Below are positions 1-8,009 of a stretch of 21,266 nt of DNA, piece by piece. Source of the stretch: an uncultured Gemmatimonadota bacterium (GTDB taxonomy: Bacteria; Gemmatimonadota; Gemmatimonadetes; Gemmatimonadales; Gemmatimonadaceae). The stretch covers positions 1-21,266 of the forward strand of contig CAMLEQ010000017.1 of assembly GCA_946479015.1 (NCBI GenBank), read 5' to 3'. The translations under genes were made by a program, and so were the position numbers. Positions within the stretch are counted from its first letter, which is position 1, and each line of letters begins with the position of its first letter. Under the pieces are notes generated by a model. It was given only the letters and a program-made list of their open reading frames with translations, made no database searches and was not told the DNA's origin.

Positions 1-287
1 TCGACGACCTCGCCGCGCTGCGCGAGCGCTGGGAGGAGACCATCGCCGAGCGCGCGGAGTTCATCGATGCGCTCGAGGAGATGGACCTCGCGCGTCCCCT
101 ACCCTTCATCACGCGCAAGGGAGACGCGTTGGAGCTCTCGCTCGGGCAGACGCTGCTGCACGTGGCGAATCACTCCACCTACCATCGCGGCCAGGTGGCC
201 ACGCTCACGCGCCAGGTGGGCGGTGAGCCGGTGGGGACGGACATGACGCTCTTCCAGCGGGAGTGGAACGCGGGGCGCGCGAGGTGA
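1..287 (+). CDS. DinB-family protein, C-terminal part (5' truncated by window)
   Basis: The reading frame is open from base 3 to the TGA at 285-287; the true start lies outside the window. The visible 94 residues end with a helix carrying HVANHSTYHRGQVATL, the C-terminal histidine motif (HxxxHxxYHRGQ) of the DinB/YfiT four-helix-bundle superfamily. Those histidines normally help bind a divalent metal, and members include thiol-dependent S-transferases such as bacillithiol or mycothiol transferases. The preceding helix (RERWEETIAERAEFIDAL) and the strand-like stretch RPLPFITRKGD also fit the family. The N-terminal histidine cannot be seen, so substrate and thiol partner cannot be given. Family assignment is firm; function is unknown. 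Confidence 0.85.
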   Translation, partial: DDLAALRERWEETIAERAEFIDALEEMDLARPLPFITRKGDALELSLGQTLLHVANHSTYHRGQVATLTRQVGGEPVGTDMTLFQREWNAGRAR

Positions 288-294
288 GATGCGC

Positions 295-330
295 GCGGGC
301 CCGCGCCTCCCGGGAGGAGGGCGGGCCCGC
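295..330. terminator. GC-rich hairpin between the DinB gene and tRNA-Lys
   Basis: The 10-bp palindrome GCGGGCCCGC occurs at 295-304 and again at 321-330, enclosing a second palindrome CCTCCCGGGAGG at 306-317. The whole can fold into one long stem or two short ones. It lies 3' of both the DinB gene (plus strand) and the tRNA (minus strand), where a bidirectional terminator would sit. There is no T-run on either side, so termination is inferred from position only. Confidence 0.4.
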
Positions 331-337
331 ACGAGCA

Positions 338-410
<73 letters not shown>

Positions 411-485
411 TCACGGCAGACACTCTGGAGTGGACATCACGCTGTAAGCTAGCGACCTGGAGGCGCCGCGCCACCTCTCGAGGGG

Positions 486-1589
486 GTGAGCAGAGACATG
501 CCACCTCTGCGCCTCGCGGGCGTAGAACCCTCCGTGTCCACCGATTCCCCCGACACCCACCACGGAGCTCGCCCGATGTACGCGGCGATCGAGGCCGTGC
601 TCGCGCACCAGGAGGGGGCGTTCCCGGCTCACCTCCGCGTCGAGACGCGTCCGCTGCACGGCGGGCTGGAGGCCACGAGCATCGACCGGATCACGGCACG
701 GTACCGCGACGCCCGGAGTCGTGAGCGCGTCGCTCACCTGGTCGTGAAGCGCCTGGCCGGCACGGCGATGCGCGAGGCGGGCATCTACGAGCGGGTCGTG
801 GCGACACACGCAGCCGATCTCGCGCCGCGCATCTACCACGTGCAGCGACTCGAGCCTGAACGGGCCGCCATCTACATGGAGGCGCTGCGCCCCGCCCGTG
901 CGTGGCCCTGGCGGGAGCGACACGCCGCGCAGCGCGTGCTCGAATGCGTCGCCTCGCTCCACGCGCGCACGGTCGGCCTGGAGTTGATCGCCACGCTCCC
1001 CGCCTGGGACTACGAGGCGGAGCTGCAGCGCACGGCGGCCCTCACGCTCGAGCGACTCGAGCGACTCCGCCGGCGGCCGACGCTCTGGCGCTTCCGGGAC
1101 GCGCTGCGCCGGACGCGACGACTGGTCGATGCGCTTCCCGCGCTCCGGCGAGAGCTGCTCTCGCATCCCGCGTTCGGCAGCGCCATCGTGCACGGAGACC
1201 TGCATTCGGGGAACGTGCTGCTACGCCGACGTGCAGGGCGGCTCGTGCCCGTCCTGCTGGACTGGGGGCGTGCACGCGTGGGCTCTCCTCTCGAGGATGT
1301 GAGCTCCTGGCTGCAATCGCTCGGCACGTGGGAGCCGGAGGCTCGGCGGCGTCACGACACTCTGCTCGCGAGCTATCTCTCGGCCCGCGGCATGGAGCCG
1401 CGCATGGACACCGGCATCAGGGCCGCCTACTGGCTGGCCGGCGCCTCGAACGCGCTCGCCGGCGCGCTGCTGCACCACCTCTCGGTGGTGCTGGACGAGC
1501 AGGTGCCCGGCGCCAGGCGCGCGAGCGCCGCGGCGCTGGCCGGCGAGTGGGTCCGGGTCCTTCGACGTGCGGACTTCTTCTGGAGCTGA
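486..1589 (+). CDS. APH-family phosphotransferase (aminoglycoside/choline kinase-like)
   Basis: A 367-residue protein if the GTG at 486 is used. It carries the Brenner motif of the APH kinase fold: HGDLHSGN at residues 236-243, with D238 as the likely catalytic base and N243 as a metal ligand, followed by LLDWGRA with metal-binding D259. The N-terminal lobe is weakly conserved. Such enzymes move the ATP gamma-phosphate to a small hydroxylated substrate (choline, sugar, aminoglycoside, homoserine); the substrate cannot be told here. The start is uncertain: ATG 498 has GAGGGGG upstream, and ATG 576 (GGAG about ten bases upstream) would remove a low-complexity 30-residue leader. It ends 22 bp from the convergent phosphatase gene. 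Nothing here shows antibiotic resistance. Confidence 0.8.
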   Translation: MSRDMPPLRLAGVEPSVSTDSPDTHHGARPMYAAIEAVLAHQEGAFPAHLRVETRPLHGGLEATSIDRITARYRDARSRERVAHLVVKRLAGTAMREAGIYERVVATHAADLAPRIYHVQRLEPERAAIYMEALRPARAWPWRERHAAQRVLECVASLHARTVGLELIATLPAWDYEAELQRTAALTLERLERLRRRPTLWRFRDALRRTRRLVDALPALRRELLSHPAFGSAIVHGDLHSGNVLLRRRAGRLVPVLLDWGRARVGSPLEDVSSWLQSLGTWEPEARRRHDTLLASYLSARGMEPRMDTGIRAAYWLAGASNALAGALLHHLSVVLDEQVPGARRASAAALAGEWVRVLRRADFFWS

Positions 1590-1611
1590 TGGTCCGAGCG
1601 CGTCCGCCACC

Positions 1612-2244
1612 TCATCCTTCAGCCGAATCGAGATGCGAGCGATCGTCGAAGACGAGCACCGTCGCCACGCCATGCCGCCACGCGATCTCCGTCAGCGACG
1701 CGTTGCCTGGGCGGTACAGATCCCACCGCGCCGCACCGGCGCCGTGCACCGCGCCGAGCACCTGACTGATGACTCCCGCATGGGTGATCAGCGCGATGCG
1801 CTCGCCGCGATGCGCCAGCGCCAGCGCGTGAATCGCGCGGAGGCACCGGCAGCGGAGCTCGCGATAGCTCTCTCCCGCCGGCCAGCGGAAGCGGTCGTCG
1901 TCGTGTCGCAGATTGGCGGCCCACAGCTCGGGGTATCGTTCGCGGACCTGCGTCAGCGGCAGCCCGTCCAGCTCGCCGCAGTCGATCTCCTGGAGGGCGC
2001 GGCAGACCCGCACGGGGCCGAGTCCCACGTCGGCCAATGCGGCGGCGGTGTCGTACGCCCGGCGCAACGGGCTCGAGTAGATGGCGGCGAACGGGGGGCC
2101 GCGACGCAGCCGAGCCCGCAGGCGGCGGATCTCGTCGTGGCCGCGCGCCGTCAACGGCACATCGGTCCGGCCGCTCAGGCGGTCGCCGCCATCGCCGCCG
2201 CTCGCGGAGGCACCGTGTCGAATCAGCATCAGTCGCGTGATCAC
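1612..2244 (-). CDS. Histidine phosphatase family protein (phosphoglycerate mutase-like)
   Basis: The longer open frame continues upstream, but the GTG at 2244 is the best start: GGGAG lies five bases before it and the protein then begins directly with the first strand, VITRLMLIRHG. The 210 residues hold the full branch-1 histidine phosphatase set: R9-H10-G11 (H10 is the phospho-acceptor), SSPLRRAYDTA around R61/R62, the acid E86 in LQEIDCGELDG, and the second histidine H155 in LITHAGV. The phosphatase reaction is expected (CobC, GpmB or PhoE-like), but the substrate is unknown because no cobalamin or glycolytic neighbours are present. It is divergent from nhaA with 93 bp between starts, and convergent with the kinase gene. 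Confidence 0.87.
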   Translation of the reverse strand: MITRLMLIRHGASASGGDGGDRLSGRTDVPLTARGHDEIRRLRARLRRGPPFAAIYSSPLRRAYDTAAALADVGLGPVRVCRALQEIDCGELDGLPLTQVRERYPELWAANLRHDDDRFRWPAGESYRELRCRCLRAIHALALAHRGERIALITHAGVISQVLGAVHGAGAARWDLYRPGNASLTEIAWRHGVATVLVFDDRSHLDSAEG

Positions 2245-2337
2245 CGGCGCTCCCGCTCCATGTCGCGTGACAGCAGCGATTCCGCCATCTTCGCGCCATC
2301 GCGTGCAGTGCCACTCGCCGGAACAGGAGGTCGGTAG

Positions 2338-3723
2338 ATGACCGAAACGGATCGACCGCCCTCGACTGCAGCCGCCACCGTCGGACCTCCGCCGGCCGAG
2401 CCGCTCGTCGAGCGGCTCCTCGCGCCGTTCCGCCGCTTCGCGAGCATCACGTCGGCCGGCGGGATCGTTCTCCTCGGCACGACGGTCGTCGCGCTCGCGT
2501 GGGCGAACTCGCCGTGGGCGGACGGCTACCGGCATCTCTGGGAGATGCCGCTGATGCTCGGCATCGGCGGATGGAGCATGCGCGCGACGCTGCACCTGCT
2601 GATCAACGACGGCCTCATGGCCGTCTTCTTCTTCCTGGTGGGGCTGGAGATCAAGCGCGAGGTGCTGGCCGGCGAGCTCAAGTCGCTGCGCACCGCCGCG
2701 CTGCCGATGCTCGCCGCCCTCGGCGGCATGATCGCGCCCGCCGTGCTGTACGCCGTCGTCAACGTCGGCGGACCCGGCGCGCCGGGGTGGGGGATCCCGA
2801 TGGCGACGGACATCGCGTTCGCGCTCGGCGTGCTGGCGCTCCTCGGCGAGCGGGTGCCGGTGGGGCTCAAGGTGTTCCTCGCCGCCCTCGCGATCGTCGA
2901 CGACATCGGCGCGGTGCTCGTGATCGCGCTGTTCTACTCGAGCGGCGTGTCGTGGGTAGCGCTCGGCGCCGCGGCCGCGTTGCTGCTCGTCGCGGCGGGA
3001 GCGAACCTCGCCGGCGTCCGACGCCCCTGGGCCTACGGCCTGCTCGGGCTCGCGCTCTGGGTCGCCGTGCTCGCGTCGGGGGTGCACGCCACGATCGCCG
3101 GCGTGCTGCTGGCGATGGCCATCCCCGTCCGGACCCGGATCGACGAGCCGGTGTTCCTCGCCAGCGCCCGACGCGCGCTCGGCGACTTCGACGCGGCCGC
3201 CGTGGTGACGGCGACGGCCCCCGACACGACCGTGCTGTCGAACACCGAGCACCACACCGCGCTCGAGGAGCTCGAGACGCTCACCGAGCAGGCGCAGCCC
3301 CCGCTCGTTCGCATGGAGCACGCGCTGCAGGGCATCGTGGCGTTCGGCATCATGCCGCTCTTCGCGCTCGCCAACGCCGGCGTGGCCCTGAGCGGCGGCG
3401 CCGTGCGCGAGGCGGTGGCGCATCCCATAACGATGGGCGTGATGCTGGGACTCGTGATCGGCAAGCCGCTCGGCATCACCGGTCTCGCGTGGCTCGCCGT
3501 GCGAACGGGGATCGCCGCCCTGCCTCGCGGCGTCTCGTGGTCCATGATCGCCGGTGCGGGAGTGCTCGGCGGCATCGGATTCACCATGGCGCTCTTCATC
3601 GCGGGGCTCGCGTTTCCCGACGGCGCACTGCTGGAGGCGGCGAAGCTCGGGATCCTCGCGGCGTCCACGCTCGCCGGCGTGACCGGCTGGCTCCTCCTGC
3701 GACGCCGTCCCGGGGAGTCATGA
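2338..3723 (+). CDS. nhaA: Na+/H+ antiporter NhaA
   Basis: An inner-membrane antiporter that exports Na+ (or Li+) in exchange for periplasmic protons, giving pH and salt homeostasis. The 461-residue protein has about twelve hydrophobic segments and the NhaA signatures: ATDIAFALGVLALLGERVP, with D158 matching E. coli D133, and AIVDDIGAVLVIALFYS, with D188-D189 matching the cation-binding D163-D164. It is longer than the 388-residue E. coli protein because of an N-terminal extension and a polar insert near residues 280-325 (ARRALGDFDAAA to LTEQAQPP). AGGAGG at 2325-2330 sets the ATG at 2338. Its TGA abuts the stop codon of the convergent methyltransferase gene in the hexamer TCATGA. Confidence 0.96.
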   Translation: MTETDRPPSTAAATVGPPPAEPLVERLLAPFRRFASITSAGGIVLLGTTVVALAWANSPWADGYRHLWEMPLMLGIGGWSMRATLHLLINDGLMAVFFFLVGLEIKREVLAGELKSLRTAALPMLAALGGMIAPAVLYAVVNVGGPGAPGWGIPMATDIAFALGVLALLGERVPVGLKVFLAALAIVDDIGAVLVIALFYSSGVSWVALGAAAALLLVAAGANLAGVRRPWAYGLLGLALWVAVLASGVHATIAGVLLAMAIPVRTRIDEPVFLASARRALGDFDAAAVVTATAPDTTVLSNTEHHTALEELETLTEQAQPPLVRMEHALQGIVAFGIMPLFALANAGVALSGGAVREAVAHPITMGVMLGLVIGKPLGITGLAWLAVRTGIAALPRGVSWSMIAGAGVLGGIGFTMALFIAGLAFPDGALLEAAKLGILAASTLAGVTGWLLLRRRPGES

Positions 3724-4716
3724 CGCTCCGCGGTGGCAGCGCGGGCTGGCGGAGCCGGCCACCGGGCCTCGTTGGAACAGTGTTCCGTAGCGGATCCTCC
3801 AGTCCCGGCGCCCGCGATCGAGCGGCTCCGGGGCCCAGTACGACCGAGGCCACCGGCGCAGCGCGTGCGCATCTCCCTCGTACAGCTCCTCGATCCGATC
3901 GGCGACGGGCTCGAGCCCCAGCGCCTTGACCACGCGCGTCTTCACGTCGAGATCGATTCCCTGCACCAGGAGATGTCCGCCGGGGAGCAGGAGCCGCGCG
4001 ATGTTGCGCAGGCCGGCCTCCGCCTCGGCATCCTGGAAGTGGCAGAGAATGTTGTTGGCGATCACGACATCCTGCGGGCCGATCCGCTGGAGTAGCGATG
4101 GATCGAGCACATTCCCCTCGACCCACCGCGTGCCTGCGGCGACCCACGGCTGGACTACCAGCGTCTCGCCATCCACCTCGAACAGGCCGCGACACGCGAG
4201 CTCGTCGATCTCGGCCGCGCTCAGCCGTTGCACCTCGCGTCCCGTGCGCGGATAGCACCCGGAGCGCGCCACGGCCAGCGCGCGCGCGGAGATGTCCACC
4301 CCCGTCGCCTCGATGCCCACGTCGGGGCATGCGCTGCGGATCATCCAGAGCGCCGAATACAGCTCCGCGCCCGTGCTGCATCCGATGGAGGCCACGTGGA
4401 ACGTCGCGGTGGCGGCCCACCGGAGCGCGATGTCTCGCACGACCTCGCACTGCACGCGATTCCGGAGGAAGAACGTGTGCTCGTCGCCTGGGCGCCGGCG
4501 CTCCCGCGCGCAGTGCCAGCGCTGCACGTACGCTCCGCACACGCGCGCGAACCGGGACGAGCGGTGGCGCACGAAGATCCACTGCGATGCCAGCTCGCGC
4601 GCGCGCCGCGGATACCCTCGCGCGCTCTCGGAGAAGGTGAGCGTGTTCCAGAGAATCCGCAGGACCCGTTGGACCGAACGCGCACTGCGGCGCGGAATGG
4701 ACGAGACGGAAGCCAT
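3718..4716 (-). CDS. CheR-type SAM-dependent methyltransferase
   Basis: With the ATG at 4716 (GGAGGG eight bases upstream) the protein has 332 residues; the frame stays open to 4809 but without a better signal. Residues 80-95 (EHTFFLRNRVQCEVV) match the start of the CheR catalytic domain. SAM motif I is ASIGCSTGAELYSAL (109-123), the acidic strand end is ATGVDIS (137-143) and the motif IV region is DVVIANNILCHF (216-227), followed by LLPGGHLLVQGID. CheR O-methylates glutamates of chemoreceptors, but no chemotaxis gene is near and the first 75 Arg-rich residues do not look like the usual CheR N-domain. A methyltransferase with another substrate is possible. Its 3' end overlaps nhaA by six bases, convergently. 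Confidence 0.82.
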   Translation of the reverse strand: MASVSSIPRRSARSVQRVLRILWNTLTFSESARGYPRRARELASQWIFVRHRSSRFARVCGAYVQRWHCARERRRPGDEHTFFLRNRVQCEVVRDIALRWAATATFHVASIGCSTGAELYSALWMIRSACPDVGIEATGVDISARALAVARSGCYPRTGREVQRLSAAEIDELACRGLFEVDGETLVVQPWVAAGTRWVEGNVLDPSLLQRIGPQDVVIANNILCHFQDAEAEAGLRNIARLLLPGGHLLVQGIDLDVKTRVVKALGLEPVADRIEELYEGDAHALRRWPRSYWAPEPLDRGRRDWRIRYGTLFQRGPVAGSASPRCHRGAS

Positions 4717-4893
4717 GGCGCGAGCCCTCCAGCATACACCGAGCGATCGCCACGCGGCGGGCGCTGGAGCGCGGCCGGCATTGCGGCGCGCGCGGGCATC
4801 CGCCATCAAATTCCGCCTATACTCTGTCCGATGCTGCGGCGAGGCAAGCTGGTCGCGCGACTCTCGCCGGCGTGCCCGGCCGGGAACGTCCCG

Positions 4894-5091
4894 TCACGCC
4901 GGCCCGCGCGCGCGGCGGAACTCGACGTTCCCGCACGTCGGGCACGCGTGCGTCTCCTCCACGATCCCGCCGAGCGCGGCGTCGATGTCCGGCGCATCGC
5001 GGCGGCTCGATGTCTCCACGAGCTTGTCCGCGTGGTGGTTCATCGCCGTGCCGCACCGGGGACAGGGCATCGGCCGTGTGGTCGCGGTCAT
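4894..5091 (-). CDS. Small zinc-ribbon protein with CxxC pairs
   Basis: A 65-residue protein starting at ATG 5091, with GGGAG six bases upstream. Two knuckles, CPRCG near residues 9-13 and CPTCG near 50-54, frame a central acidic segment, so it should bind one zinc through four cysteines. The arrangement resembles the N-terminal zinc domain of YgiT/MqsA-type proteins, but there is no helix-turn-helix domain. It starts 20 bp after the FMN reductase stop and is probably its operon partner. I cannot assign a function. Confidence 0.75.
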   Translation of the reverse strand: MTATTRPMPCPRCGTAMNHHADKLVETSSRRDAPDIDAALGGIVEETHACPTCGNVEFRRARGPA

Positions 5092-5111
5092 GGTGCGCTC
5101 CCGCGCTGCGC

Positions 5112-5744
5112 TCAGGTGAGCGGAATGGTCTCGCGGCCGGTGCGGAGCGTCCGCGCCATCCACACCAGCTCGTCGAGGAACTTGTCGGTGCGCCGCACGA
5201 AGGCGTCCTCGACCAGCAGGCCGGCGTCGTCGAACACACGCCCCACGTTGCCGATGTTCACGTCCCAGAAGATCGTCACCAGCCCGAGCTCGCGAAGCAC
5301 CGGGAGGAGACTCTGGATCACGCGCGTGCCGCCGAAGCTTCCCGCCGAGACGGCCACGATGCCGGCGGCCTTGTGGATGTACTCTTTCAGGCAGCTGTCG
5401 AGGACGTGCTTGAGAAGGCCGGGGAAGCTGTGATTGTACTCCGGGGCGACGATCACGATGGCGTCGGCGCGGAGCATGGCCTCGCCGTATTCCGGGCTGC
5501 GCACCCCCTCCCCCGCATCGTCCACCGGCAGCGGGAGCCGGGAGATGTCGATCACGTCGGTGGCGATGCCGTCGCGCAGGCGGATGCGATCCGCCACGAA
5601 GCGCGCCGCGTGCGCGCTCATGCGCCCCTTGCGCGTGGTCCCCAGCACTACGGGGATGGAGAGCGGGCGGGCCAACGGCGACGCGAGCGGACTCGGCTCC
5701 GCCCGCGCGCCGGCACTCCATGGAGAGGACGTCGGGATGGTCAC
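5112..5744 (-). CDS. NADPH-dependent FMN reductase family protein
   Basis: A flavodoxin-like reductase that takes electrons from NAD(P)H via bound FMN to flavins, quinones or other small oxidants (ChrR/YieF/SsuE superfamily). The FMN phosphate loop is GTTRKGRMSAHAA (residues 35-47). The isoalloxazine loop is APEYNHSFPGLLKHVLDS (100-117), close to the family consensus PEYNxSxPGxLKNxID, and a third contact is VSAGSFGGTRVI (132-143). The GTG at 5744 is chosen because AGGAGG sits seven bases before it; the frame is open further upstream with no signal. At 210 residues it is slightly longer than usual because of a Pro/Ala/Ser-rich N-terminus of about 27 residues. It is divergent from the dehydrogenase gene across 170 bp. 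Confidence 0.88.
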   Translation of the reverse strand: MTIPTSSPWSAGARAEPSPLASPLARPLSIPVVLGTTRKGRMSAHAARFVADRIRLRDGIATDVIDISRLPLPVDDAGEGVRSPEYGEAMLRADAIVIVAPEYNHSFPGLLKHVLDSCLKEYIHKAAGIVAVSAGSFGGTRVIQSLLPVLRELGLVTIFWDVNIGNVGRVFDDAGLLVEDAFVRRTDKFLDELVWMARTLRTGRETIPLT

Positions 5745-5771
5745 GGAAATGCCTCCTCGGTGGGAGTGCCG

Positions 5772-5822
5772 CGCGTGGGATGCTGCCGGTAACGACACCA
5801 GCGCGGAGAGAGTTCCCACGCG
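5772..5822. promoter_or_regulatory. Spaced inverted repeat in a divergent intergenic region
   Basis: CGCGTGGGA at 5772-5780 is repeated in inverted orientation as TCCCACGCG at 5814-5822, with 33 bp between, so the arms are 42 bp apart (about four helical turns). The pair sits between the divergent FMN reductase (start 5744) and dehydrogenase (start 5915), where a shared operator could lie. No clear -10 or -35 box is recognisable. The role is inferred from placement. Confidence 0.35.
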
Positions 5823-5914
5823 AGATGCGCGCGCCGCGCGATCGGGCGGGAACCAGCGACCTGGGCGGGACATTTCCCCGTCGACGGCTTCATTCACCTA
5901 CGAGGAACCCGCAG

Positions 5915-6799
5915 ATGGACATTGGCTTCATCGGTCTCGGCGCCATGGGCAAGGGGATGGCGACCAACCTGATCAAGGCCGGGCATCGCGTGCGCGTGTG
6001 GAACCGCACGCGTGGCCCGGTCGACGAGCTCGTGGCGCTGGGCGCGGTGCCCGCGACGAGCCCGAGCGACGCGTTCGCCGGCGAAGCGGTGCTCTCGATG
6101 CTCGCCGACGACGCCGCGGTGCGTTCGGTGGTCGTGGAGAGCGGAGTGCTCGACCGCGCGCCGTCGGGGCTCGTGCACGTCAACCTGGCCACCATCTCCG
6201 TCGCACTGGCGCGGGAGCTCACGGAGCTGCACCGCGCTCGCGGCGTGGGGTACGTGGCCGCGCCGGTGTTCGGCCGTCCCGACGTGGCGGCCGCGGGGAA
6301 TCTCCAGGTCGTTGCCGCGGGCGAGACGGGGGCGGTGGAGCGCGTGCAGCCGCTGCTCGATGCCATCGGACAGAAGACCTGGCGCATGGGCGCGGAGCCG
6401 TACCGCGCGAACGTGACCAAGCTCGCGGGGAATTTCATGATCGCCTCCGCCCTCGAGGCGATGGCGGAGGCGGCCGCGATGTCCCGGGGAAACGACCTGG
6501 CGGAGGACGAGCTGCTGGAAGTGCTCACGGGCGCAGTGTTCACCGCACCGCTGTACCGGAACTACGGCGGACTCATCGCCGAGCGACGGTACGAGCCCGC
6601 GGGGTTCAAGTTGGCGCTTGGCCTGAAGGACGTGCGCCTCGCGCTCGCGGCGGGGGAGTCGGTGAGCGCGCCGATGCCGCTCGCGAGCCTGATCCGCGAC
6701 AACATGCTCGATGCGATCGCGCACGGCGACGGCGACCGGGATTGGGCATCCCTGGCGAGGGTGGCTTTGCGGCGGGCGGGGTTCGACGGGCAAGCCTGA
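5915..6799 (+). CDS. NAD(P)-dependent beta-hydroxyacid dehydrogenase family oxidoreductase
   Basis: A 294-residue protein of the 3-hydroxyisobutyrate dehydrogenase / GLYR1 family, which oxidises beta-hydroxyacids or reduces semialdehydes and imines with NAD(P). The Rossmann motif is IGFIGLGAMGKGMATNLIKA (3-22) and R31 follows the second strand (VWNRTRG), suggesting NADP preference. The proposed catalytic lysine is K169 in NVTKLAGNFM. The usual substrate motif DAPVSGG is replaced by AAPVFGRPDVA (115-125) and the STxSP segment by NLATIS, which marks a side branch of the family with unsettled substrates. ATG 5915 has GAGGA eight bases upstream. It converges on the HemG-like gene. Confidence 0.88.
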   Translation: MDIGFIGLGAMGKGMATNLIKAGHRVRVWNRTRGPVDELVALGAVPATSPSDAFAGEAVLSMLADDAAVRSVVVESGVLDRAPSGLVHVNLATISVALARELTELHRARGVGYVAAPVFGRPDVAAAGNLQVVAAGETGAVERVQPLLDAIGQKTWRMGAEPYRANVTKLAGNFMIASALEAMAEAAAMSRGNDLAEDELLEVLTGAVFTAPLYRNYGGLIAERRYEPAGFKLALGLKDVRLALAAGESVSAPMPLASLIRDNMLDAIAHGDGDRDWASLARVALRRAGFDGQA

Positions 6800-6827
6800 C
6801 GCGGCGCATGTGACGCATCGCGCCCGT

Positions 6828-6857
6828 CGCGGCGCGCGCTCCCACGCGCGCGCCGCG
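6828..6857. terminator. Bidirectional terminator-like hairpin
   Basis: CGCGGCGCGCG at 6828-6838 pairs perfectly with CGCGCGCCGCG at 6847-6857 over an 8-nt loop. It lies in the 83-bp gap between the convergent dehydrogenase (ends 6799) and HemG-like gene (ends 6883), where a two-way terminator is expected. There is no U-tract, which leaves termination as an inference. Confidence 0.5.
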
Positions 6858-6882
6858 CTCGCCCGGCGCCGCCCCCCGGTGC

Positions 6883-7461
6883 TCAGGTAGTCGCCAGCGG
6901 CGGCGAGACGGCGGGGTGCGACCCCTTCGCCGCGAACGCCTCCACGAACCGCTTCACCTGCTCCCAGTCGGTGAACTCGTGGTCGTGCGTGGTGTCGGTG
7001 GGCCCCCCCTCCTTCCGCGAGATCCGCTTCAACAACCAGCGTGTGAGGGGCGAGTACTTCGAGTACGCCATCGCGCCTCCCACGGTCTCCGTGAGCGCCG
7101 GCCGCCAGCCGGTCTCGCGGAGGAGCTCGTCCACGCACCGTCGCGCGGCGGCGCGCGACGCCTCGTCGCGGCTCGCCGCGGAGCCGCTGACGGAGAAGAA
7201 CGCCGAGGGCATGGCATTGAGCTCATCGCGGTGCGTGCGCACGAACCGGCGGACGGACCGCTGATGATGGCCGTAGATGATCGAGCCGCCCACGATGACC
7301 CCATCGAAGTTCCTGGGCACGAGCATGGGCTGGAGGTCATCCGCGTTCTCGACCACGACGGTGTCGCCGGCGGACGTGAGCAGGTCGGCGATGCGGCCGG
7401 CGACCTTGGCGGTCTGCCCGTACCTGGTGCCGTAGACGATGAGAATGCGCCGTCCGGGCAT
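6883..7461 (-). CDS. hemG: HemG-like flavodoxin, menaquinone-dependent protoporphyrinogen oxidase
   Basis: HemG oxidises protoporphyrinogen IX to protoporphyrin IX at the inner membrane and passes electrons to the quinone pool, so it works without oxygen. The 192-residue protein (E. coli HemG has 181) shows the FMN loop YGTRYGQTAKVA (10-21), the segment GGSIIYGHHQRSVRRFV (58-74), MPSAFFSVSG (84-93), and the long HemG-specific insertion around residues 131-166 ending in GGPTDTTHDHEFTDWEQV. Start ATG 7461 has GGGAGGA just upstream. No other haem gene is nearby, so another quinone-linked flavodoxin role stays possible. Confidence 0.82.
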   Translation of the reverse strand: MPGRRILIVYGTRYGQTAKVAGRIADLLTSAGDTVVVENADDLQPMLVPRNFDGVIVGGSIIYGHHQRSVRRFVRTHRDELNAMPSAFFSVSGSAASRDEASRAAARRCVDELLRETGWRPALTETVGGAMAYSKYSPLTRWLLKRISRKEGGPTDTTHDHEFTDWEQVKRFVEAFAAKGSHPAVSPPLATT

Positions 7462-7697
7462 GGGGTCCTCCCGTGAATGCTGCCTCCATCATGATGCACC
7501 CGAGCGCGCGATGCACGTCGTGGAATTGCCGCATCGCGAGTCCGGCCGCTGCCCACGCGGGCGGGACCATGGCGGGGCGCGCGCGAATCCCGGCATTCCC
7601 TTACATCGGTGGCGGGCAACCCCCAATGGACGACGCCGGCGCGCGATCGTAGCCATGGAGCACGCGCCACGATGTCGGCGCGAGACAGGAGGTACCC
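7462..7697. other. Divergent intergenic region upstream of the acsA-pdh operon
   Basis: These 236 bp separate the starts of the HemG-like gene (minus) and the SHOCT gene (plus) and must hold the promoters of both. I see a 10-bp palindrome CATCATGATG at 7487-7496 and a direct repeat GATGCAC at 7493-7499 and 7510-7516, but no confident -35/-10 pair. Short frames here lack ribosome sites. Confidence 0.5.
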
Positions 7698-8009
7698 ATG
7701 TTCGCGAACGTCGCGATCGTCGCCGCGCAGGGGCGCTGGTGGTGCCCCATGTGCGGCGGGGGCGGTGGGATGGGCGGGTGGATGCTGCTCGCCTGGGGGT
7801 TCTGGCTCGTCGTGTTCGTGGGGATCGCGGTGGCGCTGTCGCGCATGCTCGGCGGGCGCGGCGGGCGCACCGGCGACGGTGAGGGGTCGGCCACGCCGGG
7901 GCCCGACCGCGCCGAGCAGATCCTGAAGGAGCGCTACGCACGAGGGGAGATCGACCAGTCGAGCTACCGGCGCATGCTCGACGACATCCACGGTGCGCCG
8001 CACGCGTGA
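7698..8009 (+). CDS. Small membrane protein with C-terminal SHOCT domain
   Basis: A 103-residue protein with AGGAGG six bases before ATG 7698. Residues 1-15 are mildly hydrophobic. A glycine-rich metal-site-like segment [15 protein letters not shown] follows (about 14-28), then one strong transmembrane helix (about 28-50), a basic and polar linker, and a C-terminal SHOCT helix pair, [20 protein letters not shown] to the end. SHOCT segments are short oligomerisation or anchoring modules found at protein ends; their biochemical role is unsettled. It lies 43 bp before acsA on the same strand and is probably the first gene of that operon. The CxxC pair next to the membrane helix could bind a metal or be redox active, but this is inference. 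Confidence 0.8.
   Translation: MFANVAIVAAQGRWWCPMCGGGGGMGGWMLLAWGFWLVVFVGIAVALSRMLGGRGGRTGDGEGSATPGPDRAEQILKERYARGEIDQSSYRRMLDDIHGAPHA

Noticed and set aside
486..1589. Aminoglycoside resistance gene
   Set aside because: Only the general APH kinase motifs are present; there is no cassette, mobile element or close resemblance to a known resistance enzyme.
1612..3423. 603-codon minus-strand frame extending the histidine phosphatase upstream
   Set aside because: The upstream part lies antisense to nhaA and is Arg/Glu/His-rich; the GTG at 2244 has a good ribosome site and starts exactly at the first strand of the domain.
4806..4830. TATACT box in a less GC-rich spot as a plus-strand promoter
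   Set aside because: No plus-strand gene follows, and no -35 element at a proper distance was seen.
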